Below, piece by piece: positions 36,112 through 44,018 of a stretch of DNA of 64,000 nt. The stretch comes from Corallococcus coralloides DSM 2259 (GTDB taxonomy: Bacteria > Myxococcota > Myxococcia > Myxococcales > Myxococcaceae). The stretch covers positions 8,902,328 to 8,966,327 of the forward strand of contig NC_017030.1 of the NCBI RefSeq assembly GCF_000255295.1. The letters run 5' to 3'. A model generated the notes under the pieces. The model ran no database searches. It saw only the letters and a list, made by a program, of their open reading frames with translations, and was not told the DNA's origin. A program made the translations under genes and the position numbers. Position 1 is the stretch's first letter; each line of letters starts with the position of its first letter.

Positions 36112-36735
36112 TCAGCGGTCAGCAGGCAAGGGAGCGTCCAGCAGGCCCTGGATGCCCGGCACGTCCACCACGAACTGCAGGAAGTTGCGCAGGATGCGCC
36201 CCGTGGCGCCCCAGATGACGTGCTCACCGTGCGTGTAGAAGTGCACGTCGTGCTCAATCCCCTCCCACATGTGCCGCTCCACCCGGAGGATGGCGGGGTC
36301 CAGCAGGCGCACCAGCGGCACCTCCAGCACCAGGTCCACCTCCACCGGATTGGGCACGTACTTCCCGTCCCCCGGGATGACGCCCACGTAGGGACGGATG
36401 CGGTACGCGGATGTGGTGGGCGTCTCGTCCAGCAGGCCCAGCACGCGCACGTGGGCACGCGCGATGCCCAGTTCCTCCTCCGTCTCGCGCAGCGCCGTCT
36501 CCAGCGGCGTGACGTCCCGCGCCTCCTGGCCTCCACCCGGGAACGCGTACTGCCCCGCGTGCGTGCGCAGGGTGGCGGGCCTCCGGGTGAAGACGATGTG
36601 GGGCACGCCATCCCGCTCGAAGAGGGGCACCAGCACCGCGGCCTCTCGCAGCGCTCGTCCCTTCCACTCGAAGGTCCGCGCCGGCCTCGCCGTCAGCCGC
36701 GTCTCCAGCGCATCGAACAGGGCCTGCACGCGCAC
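36112..36735 (-). CDS. NUDIX hydrolase, CoA pyrophosphatase-like
   Basis: 207 residues from GTG 36735, which has AAGGGGGAGG just upstream. The NUDIX box is [25 protein letters not shown] (about residues 67-91) with the metal-binding REtEEE core. The flanking [20 protein letters not shown] and QYAFPGGG segments match the NudL/CoA-diphosphatase branch, which cleaves CoA to phosphopantetheine and 3',5'-ADP. The gene starts 14 bases after the uppP stop. Confidence 0.9.
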   Translation of the reverse strand: MRVQALFDALETRLTARPARTFEWKGRALREAAVLVPLFERDGVPHIVFTRRPATLRTHAGQYAFPGGGQEARDVTPLETALRETEEELGIARAHVRVLGLLDETPTTSAYRIRPYVGVIPGDGKYVPNPVEVDLVLEVPLVRLLDPAILRVERHMWEGIEHDVHFYTHGEHVIWGATGRILRNFLQFVVDVPGIQGLLDAPLPADR

Positions 36736-36749
36736 GACCTCCCCCTTCC

Positions 36750-37643
36750 TCAGTCCGTGATCTGCTTCTCCACCGGCGGCTTCGTCGGCGCCTCCGGCGT
36801 CGCCAGGTTCTCCACGCCGGACATCGGCTTGAGGATGTTCGCCTGCAACAGCCCCAGCAGCAGCACGCCCAGCGCGATGCGGTACACCACGAACACCAGG
36901 GTGGTGCGCCGCTTCAGGAAGCTCAACAGCCACGCGATGGCCGCCATGCCCGACAGGAAGGCCACCAGCGTCCCCACCACCAGGGCCACCGTCGACGGGC
37001 GCTGCGTGGCCTCCAGGAGGTGCTTCAATTCGAAGATGCCCGCCAGCGTCGTCGCCGGAATGGACAAGAGGAACGAGTAGCGCGCCGCGTCCTCGCGCTT
37101 GAGCCCCAGCGACAGGCCGCCCGTGAGCGTCGTGCCGGACCGGGACGAGCCCGGCACCAGCGCCAGCGCCTGCCACAGGCCGATGAGGATGCCGTCCTTC
37201 CACGTCATGTCCGCCAGGGTGCGCTGGTGCGACGCGCGCTTCTCCACGACGAACAGCACGATGGCCAGCACGATGAGGCTGCCCGCGATGACGTAGAGCG
37301 AACGGAACTGCGTCTCGATGAGCTTCTTGAACGCCAGCCCGCAGATGCCGATGGGCAGCGTGCCCACGCCCACGAACCACGCGAGCCGCGCCTCCAGCGT
37401 GCCGAACGGGTCCCGCTTCACCAGCCCCACGACGAACGCCTTCACCAGCGCGACGATGTCCTTGCGGAAGTAGATGAGCACCGCGGCCACCGTGCCCAGT
37501 TGGATGATGGCCGAGTACGCCGCACCCGGATCCGGCCAGCCGAACAGCTCCGGCGCGATGCGCAGGTGCGCGGTGGAGCTGATGGGCAGGAACTCCGTGA
37601 GACCCTGGACCAGACCCAGGACGATGGCTTCGAGCAGGCTCAT
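36750..37643 (-). CDS. uppP: undecaprenyl-diphosphatase
   Basis: 297 residues, polytopic (about eight helices). It recycles undecaprenyl diphosphate to the monophosphate carrier for peptidoglycan and polysaccharide synthesis. Signatures: [18 protein letters not shown] at about 10-27 with the (E/Q)xxxE-type motif, and the PGSSRSGTT loop near 165-173. The C-terminus has a polar tail ending PPVEKQITD. Start ATG 37643. It is first in the minus-strand run uppP-NUDIX-methyltransferase. Confidence 0.95.
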   Translation of the reverse strand: MSLLEAIVLGLVQGLTEFLPISSTAHLRIAPELFGWPDPGAAYSAIIQLGTVAAVLIYFRKDIVALVKAFVVGLVKRDPFGTLEARLAWFVGVGTLPIGICGLAFKKLIETQFRSLYVIAGSLIVLAIVLFVVEKRASHQRTLADMTWKDGILIGLWQALALVPGSSRSGTTLTGGLSLGLKREDAARYSFLLSIPATTLAGIFELKHLLEATQRPSTVALVVGTLVAFLSGMAAIAWLLSFLKRRTTLVFVVYRIALGVLLLGLLQANILKPMSGVENLATPEAPTKPPVEKQITD

Positions 37644-37769
37644 AGGGGACGTGGCCGCCAGGGATATGCCCTGCCCCCCTGCCCCGCAAGCGCGAAGGTT
37701 CCCCACACCGGGGCCCAGGTCCGCCACTCGACCGTCCGGGCTGGGAACCCGGGTAGGCTCCACCCCGCC

Positions 37770-38243
37770 ATGCCCCCCGTCCCCCTGTGCCCCTGCTCCT
37801 CCGGCCAGCGCTACAAGCAGTGCTGCGCCCCCTTCCACAAAGGCGAGGCGGAGGCGCCTGACGCGGAGCGCCTCATGCGCAGCCGCTACAGCGCCTTCGC
37901 CCAGCGTGAAGCGGTCTACCTGTGGAAGACGCTCCACCCCGACCACCCGATGAGGGCCCGTCCGGAAGCGGACGTCGTGCGCGAGCTGCGCGCCTTCGCC
38001 CAGGCCCACCAGTACCCGGGGCTGGTGGTCCTGGGCCACCAGCCTCCGGACACGACGGGGCTTTCCCGCGTCCTCTTCTTCGCCAGGGTGTTCGAGAAGG
38101 GAAAGGACCAGTCCTTCGTGGAGCGCTCGGACTTCCGCCACGACGGCACCGGCTGGCGCTACCTGGACGGCGTCCTCAAGCTGCCGCGCGAGCTGAAGGT
38201 CCCCCCGGAGTCCCTCACGCTCGAAACCTTCCCCGCGGACTGA
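37770..38243 (+). CDS. YchJ family (UPF0225) SEC-C motif protein
   Basis: 157 residues. The N-terminal SEC-C zinc motif is [13 protein letters not shown] (about residues 7-19). The YchJ core follows ([25 protein letters not shown] and [22 protein letters not shown]). Biochemical role not established; SEC-C motifs bind zinc and often contact other proteins. It is divergent from uppP, and the 126-base gap carries no box I can call. Confidence 0.92.
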   Translation: MPPVPLCPCSSGQRYKQCCAPFHKGEAEAPDAERLMRSRYSAFAQREAVYLWKTLHPDHPMRARPEADVVRELRAFAQAHQYPGLVVLGHQPPDTTGLSRVLFFARVFEKGKDQSFVERSDFRHDGTGWRYLDGVLKLPRELKVPPESLTLETFPAD

Positions 38244-38250
38244 ACGCACG

Positions 38251-38283
38251 GCCGCGAAAATCCCCCGTCAGGATTTTCGCGGC
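38251..38283. terminator. 13-bp perfect hairpin after ychJ
   Basis: GCCGCGAAAATCC (38251-38263) pairs perfectly with GGATTTTCGCGGC (38271-38283) around a seven-base loop, eight bases past the ychJ stop. The inner AAAATCC/GGATTTT pair places T residues on both strands, so it may terminate in either direction. It is the longest perfect hairpin noted in the window. Confidence 0.65.
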
Positions 38284-38350
38284 ACTCGCGTCCCTGGAGG
38301 TGCTGCCCGGCCGGAGAGGCCCTACACGCTCTGGTAATGCTCCACCACAA

Positions 38351-38382
38351 TGGGGCACGCGGTTCGAATCCGCTCCTGGCTT
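38351..38382 (+). other. tRNA T-arm-like remnant
   Basis: GCGGTTCGAATCCGC (38359-38373) has the invariant T-loop word GGTTCGAATCC closed by a 4-bp stem, followed by an acceptor-like TCCTGGCT. No matching 5' acceptor strand, convincing D-arm or CCA end is found within 80 bases upstream or just after. It is therefore either a decayed tRNA 3' end, such as an old integration scar, or chance. Confidence 0.3.
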
Positions 38383-38437
38383 CATCAGCCACGACACCCT
38401 GGCTTCTCCACTCGGGCAGCACCTTTTTCTCCTCACG

Positions 38438-38845
38438 TCACCCTCGGGACCGCGCGTCCCTGTCGAGTGACGAGAGGTCCCGGTCATCACCGTCGCCGCC
38501 CGGTGCGCCATCCGCGCCCAGTGACACGATGGCCGGCACGCCCCTGTCCAGCGTGTACACGTAGTCATTGCCCCACGGGTCGCGCGGCAGCTCCGGGAGG
38601 ATGTTCTCCTCCACCAGCACGCGCAGCCCGGAGGTGGTGTCCGGCAGCCGGCCCTTCTTCATCGCGTACAGCTGGAGGCCCTGCCCCAGCGAACCGAAGT
38701 CCAGCCCCACGCGCTGCTGCTTCGCCTGGCCGAACTGACCCATCACCGACACGCCCACCGCGGCGGCGATGAGGCCCAGGATGGTGATGACGACCATGAT
38801 TTCAATCAGCGTCATGCCGCGCCGACGTCGCTGCTTCTTGTCCAT
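38438..38845 (-). CDS. GspG-like type II secretion major pseudopilin
   Basis: 135 residues. A prepilin peptidase site (RRRG / MTLIEIMVVITILGLIAAA) has the Gly at -1 and Glu at +5, followed by the hydrophobic helix. The C-terminal region has the GspG calcium-loop hallmarks LPRDPWGNDYVY and SLGADGAPGGDGDDRDL. No other T2SS genes are nearby, so this is an orphan major pseudopilin or part of a split locus. The 18 bases around its start codon are identical to those of the next gene upstream. Confidence 0.9.
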   Translation of the reverse strand: MDKKQRRRRGMTLIEIMVVITILGLIAAAVGVSVMGQFGQAKQQRVGLDFGSLGQGLQLYAMKKGRLPDTTSGLRVLVEENILPELPRDPWGNDYVYTLDRGVPAIVSLGADGAPGGDGDDRDLSSLDRDARSRG

Positions 38846-38860
38846 GTCTGTCTTTCTGGC
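38843..38860. repeat. leader repeat, copy 1 (start of GspG-like gene)
   Basis: CATGTCTGTCTTTCTGGC, covering the start codon and ribosome-binding region of the pseudopilin gene (minus strand), is repeated exactly at 39352-39369. Confidence 0.8.
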
Positions 38861-38952
38861 ACGCTGACCGGCATGGGCCGCTGTCAGCGTGTCCCTCACG
38901 GAAGGCCCCTCTGCCTTCCGGGATGACTGCCATTGCAACCCGTGGGCCCGCT

Positions 38953-39354
38953 TCACTCCGTCAGGAGGACGCGAGAGGACAGGTCCGCGTCCGGGCCTTC
39001 GCCGTCCGGGATGCCATCACGTCCATAGGACAAGATGACCGGCGTGCCCGCCTCCACGCGGTACACATAGTCATGGCCCCAGGGATCCACGGGGAGCCGC
39101 TCCAGGAGGTGTTCCTCCTCGAGCACGGAGAGCCCCGCCGAGGACGGCAGCACGTGTCCCGTGCGCTCCGCGTACCGCGTCAACGCCATCAGGATGTACC
39201 GCATGTCCTGGGCCGTCATCCGCCGCCGCTCCCCTCGCTCCAGGGTCAGCACGTACAGCGCCATCGCGGCGTAGCCGAGGAGGACCAGCACCACGAAGGT
39301 CACCCACACGCCATGGGCCCTGAGCCAGGGACGAAGGCCATTTCGAAAGGTCAT
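38953..39354 (-). CDS. GspG-derived membrane protein without prepilin cleavage site
   Basis: 133 residues. The C-terminal half matches the adjacent GspG-like protein (LPVDPWGHDYVYRVEAGTPVILSYGRDGIPDGEGPDADLSS). The N-terminus is instead a short basic region and a plain transmembrane helix (TFVVLVLLGYAAMALYVL) with no G/FxxxE prepilin motif. It cannot be processed and assembled as a pseudopilin in the usual way. It is probably a duplicate of its neighbour that now acts as a membrane-anchored relative. ATG 39354 is in the same leader context as the neighbour. Confidence 0.82.
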   Translation of the reverse strand: MTFRNGLRPWLRAHGVWVTFVVLVLLGYAAMALYVLTLERGERRRMTAQDMRYILMALTRYAERTGHVLPSSAGLSVLEEEHLLERLPVDPWGHDYVYRVEAGTPVILSYGRDGIPDGEGPDADLSSRVLLTE

Positions 39355-39369
39355 GTCTGTCTTTCTGGC
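39352..39369. repeat. leader repeat, copy 2 (start of GspG-derived gene)
   Basis: Identical to 38843-38860, again covering the start codon and ribosome-binding region. Supports tandem duplication of the pseudopilin gene, or selection for a shared translation signal. Confidence 0.8.
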
Positions 39370-39510
39370 GCGAGCGTCATGTGCGACGCGCCACCGTGTC
39401 GTGTCAGCGCGCACAACCGGGCGCGCCAAGGAGGCACGCGGCCTCACGGCACCACCCCTGTGCAATCGCCGCACCCACCCCGCCCCCTTGCGCCCTGGAC
39501 TCGCCCTGGC

Positions 39511-40761
39511 TCACGTCGTCAGGTGCGGCAGGGGACGCAGGTGGTAGCGGGCCTCGAACGCGTTGAAGAGGTCCAGGTACTGCTCCAGGTAGCGCGTGAG
39601 CAGGAAGCGGCGGCGCACCGTCTCGTGCGCGTGGTGCCCCAGCTGGTGACGCAGCTTCGGGTTCCGGAGCACCTGCACGATGCGCTGGGCGCACTGGTCC
39701 ACCGAGTCCACCAGGAAGCCGTTGTGCCCGTCCTCGAGCTGATGACGGATGCCGCCCACGTTCCCTCCAATGACGGGCGTGCCCTTCCACATCGCCTCCG
39801 CCACCGTGAGCCCGAAGCCTTCACGCAGTGACTTCTGCACCACCACCGCCGCGCGGCGCTGGAGCGCGTTCACCAGCGACGTGTCCTCGCGGCTGAGGAC
39901 GATGAGCCGCTCGTCCTTGTGCCGCATCACCTGCTCGTAGACCTTCTGCCCCTCCGGGTCGTCCGACGCCATGTTGCCCAGCAGCACCAGCGTGCACGGC
40001 GTCTCCTGGCGAGCGAGCCGCCACGCGGCCACCACGCCCTCCGGGTCCTTCCAACGGTCGAAGCGCGACACCTGCACCACCAGCGGCAGGTCCGTGGGGA
40101 TGCGGTGGTGCTGGAGCCGCTCTTCAATCTCCGACTCGTTCATCTCCCGGTTCTTGATGGAGAACGGATCGATGGCCGGCATGAAGAACACCTGCGGGAT
40201 GGACAGCTCGCGCGCGTACTCCGGGATGCTCAACACCGTCGCGTCGTACTGCTCCACGAACGGCTTGAGGTACGCCCACAGCGACGGCTCCGGATTCGAC
40301 AGGTCCACGTGGCAGCGCCAGATCCACGGCCCGCGCTTGCGGCTGTGCCGCACGATGGGCAACGGCTGCGGGTCGTGGATGACGACCCGGTCGTGGTCCA
40401 ACCGGTTGCGGACCGCGTTCTCGAAGACGACCTCTTCGTAGATGGTCGCCTTCATCGACGTCAGGTGGATGTCCGCGCCCTGCAGCGCGTTGTGCATCTT
40501 CTTCGTGATGTTGAAGAAGTCCGGCGGCCCCTGGATGGCCCGCCACTCGGTGGCCATGCCCACGCTGTTCATCAGCAGCGTCAGCGGCGACAGCATCTCC
40601 GCCACCCCACCGCCGTAGTACGTGGAGTTGACGTGCGCGACCCGCAGGTCCTGCAGCGGGCGCGCCTTCTCCAGGATGCGCTCCACCACCTCCGCACCCA
40701 CGTAGCGCTCGTAGTGCTCGACCTGGACGAGGGGGTAGGGGTCTCCGGAATTCGTCGCCAT
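39511..40761 (-). CDS. trehalose synthase-type glycosyltransferase (TreT-like, GT4)
   Basis: 416 residues, retaining GT-B fold. N-terminal domain: VAHVNSTYYGGGVAEMLSPL. C-terminal domain: VVQVSRFDRWKDPEGV and the GT4 donor motif KSLREGFGLTVAEAMWKGTPVIGG with an E-x7-E pair. This matches trehalose glycosyl-transferring synthases, which join NDP-glucose and glucose. The full range of acceptors in such homologues is not certain. The nearest upstream gene is the formyltransferase (71-base gap, same strand). Trehalose would fit stress or spore protection in a myxobacterium. Confidence 0.88.
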   Translation of the reverse strand: MATNSGDPYPLVQVEHYERYVGAEVVERILEKARPLQDLRVAHVNSTYYGGGVAEMLSPLTLLMNSVGMATEWRAIQGPPDFFNITKKMHNALQGADIHLTSMKATIYEEVVFENAVRNRLDHDRVVIHDPQPLPIVRHSRKRGPWIWRCHVDLSNPEPSLWAYLKPFVEQYDATVLSIPEYARELSIPQVFFMPAIDPFSIKNREMNESEIEERLQHHRIPTDLPLVVQVSRFDRWKDPEGVVAAWRLARQETPCTLVLLGNMASDDPEGQKVYEQVMRHKDERLIVLSREDTSLVNALQRRAAVVVQKSLREGFGLTVAEAMWKGTPVIGGNVGGIRHQLEDGHNGFLVDSVDQCAQRIVQVLRNPKLRHQLGHHAHETVRRRFLLTRYLEQYLDLFNAFEARYHLRPLPHLTT

Positions 40762-40832
40762 ACCCTTGTCTGTGTCCGCCCGTCGGCAGGTGCCACCCGC
40801 GCACCCCCATCCGCCCGCCCGGCTGGCCCCGC

Positions 40833-41750
40833 TCAGGCCACCTCCGGCGCGTGCGACACCACCCAGAGCGGCGTGTCTCCACACTGCACCAACAGCTCGT
40901 CCCCCTGCCGGGCCAGCAGCGTGCCCGGCTGCGCGTGAGGGTCCTCGCCCCGCCATGCCCGCGTGCGCTGGACCCGGACCCAATGGCCCTGGAGCAGGGC
41001 CCGCGCATCGCCCCTTCCCTCACGCCACCCGGCGAAGCGGCACGCGCGCACCTTCAAGTGCACGGAGCGCGCGCTGTCGCACCAGTCGATGTCCCGGTAC
41101 GCCGGCTCGAAGAAGGGCGCCAGGGTCGCGTCCGCGTCCACCTGCCGCTCGCCCACGTCCCCCCGCGCCACGCGCTCCACCACCCCGGGCAGCAGCCGGC
41201 GCGACGCGAGCATCAGCAGCTCGAAGATCACCTCCTCCGTGTCCTCGTCCTTCACCGGGAACATCCCCTGCGCCAGCACGGGCCCGGTGTCGAAGCTCGC
41301 GTCCATGCGGTGGAAGGTGAGCCCCAACTCGCGAGCGTCCTCGCGCAGCGCCCACCCCAGAGGACAGGGCCCCCGGTACCGGGGCAGGAGGGACGGGTGC
41401 ACGTTCACCGCCCCCAGCCGGGGCAGCGCCAGCGCCTCCGGCGGCAGCCGCCACGGGAAGAAGAAGCACAGGAGGAGGTCCGGCTTCAGGCCCGCCAGCC
41501 GGGGCGTCAGGTGCGCCCGCTCGCTCACCAGCAGCACGTCCACCGACGGTGGCGCGGCCTCGAAGAGTCGCCCCAGCTCCGCCCACCCCTCCATGTCCAG
41601 CGGGCGCAGGCCCCGGACGCCCGCCGGCACCACCATCGCCACCACGTCATGCCCCTGGGCCCTCAGCGCCAGGGTGAAGTCGTGCGCCACCGCGGGGGCG
41701 ACGGTGAGCAGCACGATGCGCCAGCCAGACGTGGCACCCGGAGTCGGCAT
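40833..41750 (-). CDS. formyltransferase family protein (Fmt-like fold)
   Basis: 305 residues. The 10-formyl-tetrahydrofolate binding and catalytic set is intact: NVHPSLLPRYRG with Asn and His, and the Asp in SFDTGPVLAQ. An OB-like C-terminal domain follows. It is divergent from canonical methionyl-tRNA formyltransferase in the N-terminal region (no FAGT-type start). It more likely formylates an amino-sugar or another amine, or is a second Fmt paralogue. The acceptor cannot be told from context, although sugar genes lie nearby. Confidence 0.82.
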   Translation of the reverse strand: MPTPGATSGWRIVLLTVAPAVAHDFTLALRAQGHDVVAMVVPAGVRGLRPLDMEGWAELGRLFEAAPPSVDVLLVSERAHLTPRLAGLKPDLLLCFFFPWRLPPEALALPRLGAVNVHPSLLPRYRGPCPLGWALREDARELGLTFHRMDASFDTGPVLAQGMFPVKDEDTEEVIFELLMLASRRLLPGVVERVARGDVGERQVDADATLAPFFEPAYRDIDWCDSARSVHLKVRACRFAGWREGRGDARALLQGHWVRVQRTRAWRGEDPHAQPGTLLARQGDELLVQCGDTPLWVVSHAPEVA

Positions 41751-41810
41751 GGCCGTGTCCTAACAATTCACCCACCGTGTGCGCCCGGCCAACGCACACG
41801 CCATGCCCGG

Positions 41811-41851
41811 AAAGGAAAACGCGCTCGCCCCCGGGGAGGGGACGAGCGCGT
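41811..41851 (-). terminator. intrinsic terminator of metK
   Basis: On the minus strand ACGCGCTCG pairs with CGAGCGCGT (41843-41851 and 41819-41827) around a GC-rich inner stem, followed directly by GTTTTCCTTT. It begins 28 bases beyond the metK stop. A stable hairpin with a T-rich tail is a good rho-independent terminator. Confidence 0.8.
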
Positions 41852-41878
41852 GGGCTCAACCGGAGTGCTTCCGGTGCG

Positions 41879-43069
41879 TCAGACCGCCTTCAGGCGGGGC
41901 GTGCGCGCCTTGGGCGCGGGGGCGGCGACGGCCTCACGCAGCGCGTCCTTCTTGTCCGTGCGCTCCCAGGTGAACTCCTTCTCCGCGCGGCCGAAGTGAC
42001 CGTAGGCGGCGGTCTTCTGGTAGATGGGCCGCAGCAGGTCCAAGTGCTCCGTGATTTCGCGCGGGCGCAGGCCGAACACCTGGCGCACGGCGCGGGCAAT
42101 CTGCTCTTCCGGCACGGTGGACGTCCCGAAGGTCTCCACCATCACGCTGACAGGCTCCGCCACGCCGATGGCGTAGGACACCTGCACCTCGCAACGGCTG
42201 GCCAGGCCCGCCGCCACGACGTTCTTCGCGATGTAGCGGCCCATGTACGCGGCCGAGCGGTCCACCTTGGACGGGTCCTTGCCGCTGAACGCACCGCCAC
42301 CGTGACGGCCCATGCCGCCGTAGGTGTCGACGATGATCTTGCGGCCCGTGAGGCCCGAGTCGCCCATGGGGCCGCCGATGACGAAGCGGCCCGTGGGGTT
42401 GATGAAGAACTTGGTCTTGTTGTCGATGAGCTTCTTCGGCAGGACCTTCAGGATGACGTCCTCGCGGATGGCCTCCTGGATCTTCTTGTTGGAGACGTCA
42501 TCCGAGTGCTGCGTGGACAGCACCACCGCGTCGATGCGCAGCGGCTTGCCGTCCTTGTACTCCACCGTGACCTGGCTCTTGCCGTCCGGGCGGATCCACG
42601 GGTGGTTCTTGCGGCGCACCTCCGCCAGGCGGCGGGTGAGCTGGTGCGCGTAGTGGATGGGCGCGGGCATCAGCTCCGGCGTCTCGTCGCACGCGAAGCC
42701 GAACATCATGCCCTGGTCGCCGGCGCCCTGGTCCTTCTTGTTGTCCACGCCCCGGGCGATGTCCTGGCTCTGGCCCTCGATGGCCACCATGACGCCGCAG
42801 GTGTTGCCGTCGTAGCCCATGGCGCTGTCGGTGTAGCCGATGCGCGTGATGGTCGAACGGACGATCTTCGGGATGTCCACGTAGGTGTTCGTCGTCACCT
42901 CACCCGCGACGATGGCGAGGCCCGTCTTCACGAGCGTCTCCACGGCGACGCGCGCCTGCGGATCCTTGGCGATGATGGCATCGAGCACACCGTCGGAGAT
43001 CTGGTCGGCGATCTTGTCCGGGTGGCCCTCGGTGACGGATTCAGACGTGAACAGGAAGTCGGTAGGCAT
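41879..43069 (-). CDS. metK: S-adenosylmethionine synthetase
   Basis: 396 residues, making SAM from ATP and methionine. Hallmarks: [26 protein letters not shown] at the N-terminus, [10 protein letters not shown], the ATP loop [18 protein letters not shown], and the DLRPIY-like end region. Length is normal. The 230-base divergent region upstream (43070-43303) contains a small hairpin near 43171 but no riboswitch I can match to SAM-I, SAM-II or SAM-IV. A strong terminator follows. Confidence 0.97.
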   Translation of the reverse strand: MPTDFLFTSESVTEGHPDKIADQISDGVLDAIIAKDPQARVAVETLVKTGLAIVAGEVTTNTYVDIPKIVRSTITRIGYTDSAMGYDGNTCGVMVAIEGQSQDIARGVDNKKDQGAGDQGMMFGFACDETPELMPAPIHYAHQLTRRLAEVRRKNHPWIRPDGKSQVTVEYKDGKPLRIDAVVLSTQHSDDVSNKKIQEAIREDVILKVLPKKLIDNKTKFFINPTGRFVIGGPMGDSGLTGRKIIVDTYGGMGRHGGGAFSGKDPSKVDRSAAYMGRYIAKNVVAAGLASRCEVQVSYAIGVAEPVSVMVETFGTSTVPEEQIARAVRQVFGLRPREITEHLDLLRPIYQKTAAYGHFGRAEKEFTWERTDKKDALREAVAAPAPKARTPRLKAV

Positions 43070-43303
43070 GTCTTCTCGGCTTCGCGCTTATTCAGTGACG
43101 CAGCGCAGGGGGTCGGACACTAAACGTGCGGTCCCAGCAGAGTCAAACCTGTCGCTACGGGGGTTTATTCGGCGCGAAGCGCCCTGCGGGCAGGCGGACC
43201 CGACGCCGCGGGTGTGCCTGCCCGCCGGATGAATTTCATGGTTCGCGCGGCGTTCTCCTGGGCTACAGGACCCGCGCCCTTCTTCTGGAGGTCACCGACC
43301 CAT

Positions 43304-43900
43304 ATGAACGCCATCGCCCGCCTTCGCACCCTTCCCTTCCTGGTTGCCCTCACCTTCGCCGTGCCCGCGCTCGCCGCGCCCAAGGCTTCCGAAGCCATCA
43401 CCAAGCCGGTGAAGACCGTGGTGCAGTCCGTGCGCTACGAGAAGGACCTCAAGGCCCTGGAGAACCTGGGCAGCGACCAGCAGGGACTCTTCCTGCTGGG
43501 GGACGAGTGGACCAAGGCCACGGACGCCCAGCGCAAGGAGTTCACCCAGCTCTTCCAGAGCCTGTTCGCGAAGATCGCCTTCCCCAAGGTGCGCGAGAAC
43601 TTCAAGAACCTGGACTCCATCACCTACGACGAGCCGCAGGTGACGGGCGACAAGGCGCTCGTGGGCTCCACCATCTTCATCAACCACCCGCTGAAGAAGC
43701 AGGAGATGAAGCTCAAGTACGCCGTGGAGAAGGTGGGCAGCGGCTGGAAGGTCGTGGACGTGTCCGTGCTGGGCGACTCCATGCTCACCGGCATCCGCGA
43801 TGATCAGGTCCGCCCCCTCTTCAAGGAGGGCGGCTGGGACGGGCTGCTCGGCGCCATGCGCGCGAAGAACAACGAGCTGGGTTCGGTGAAGCTGAAGTAA
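43304..43900 (+). CDS. MlaC/Ttg2D-like periplasmic phospholipid-binding protein
   Basis: 198 residues with a signal peptide (cleaved near VPALAA, residue 24). The MlaC/Tol-Tol Ttg2 fold is visible: TDAQRKEFTQLFQSLFAKIAF, then the beta-rich WKVVDVSVLGDSMLTGIRDDQVRPLF ending. These proteins ferry phospholipids between membranes or act beside RND-type lipid exporters. GGAGGT lies 12 bases before ATG 43304. The following MMPL exporter and lipoprotein genes on the same strand support an envelope lipid role. Confidence 0.88.
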   Translation: MNAIARLRTLPFLVALTFAVPALAAPKASEAITKPVKTVVQSVRYEKDLKALENLGSDQQGLFLLGDEWTKATDAQRKEFTQLFQSLFAKIAFPKVRENFKNLDSITYDEPQVTGDKALVGSTIFINHPLKKQEMKLKYAVEKVGSGWKVVDVSVLGDSMLTGIRDDQVRPLFKEGGWDGLLGAMRAKNNELGSVKLK

Positions 43901-44018
43901 TCCAGTCAGTCGCCACCTGGGCAGCCAGGCAAACCGGCCCCCGCCGTCCCCCCGGGTTTCAGGGGAGGCGCGGGCCGGGTAGGCTGAGGCGTTCCTCCTC
44001 CCCCGGAGCGCCTGGCGA

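Noticed and set aside
43070-43303. SAM riboswitch upstream of metK
   Set aside because: I could not find a SAM-I, SAM-II or SAM-IV core; only a small GC hairpin is present. A covariance-model search would decide.
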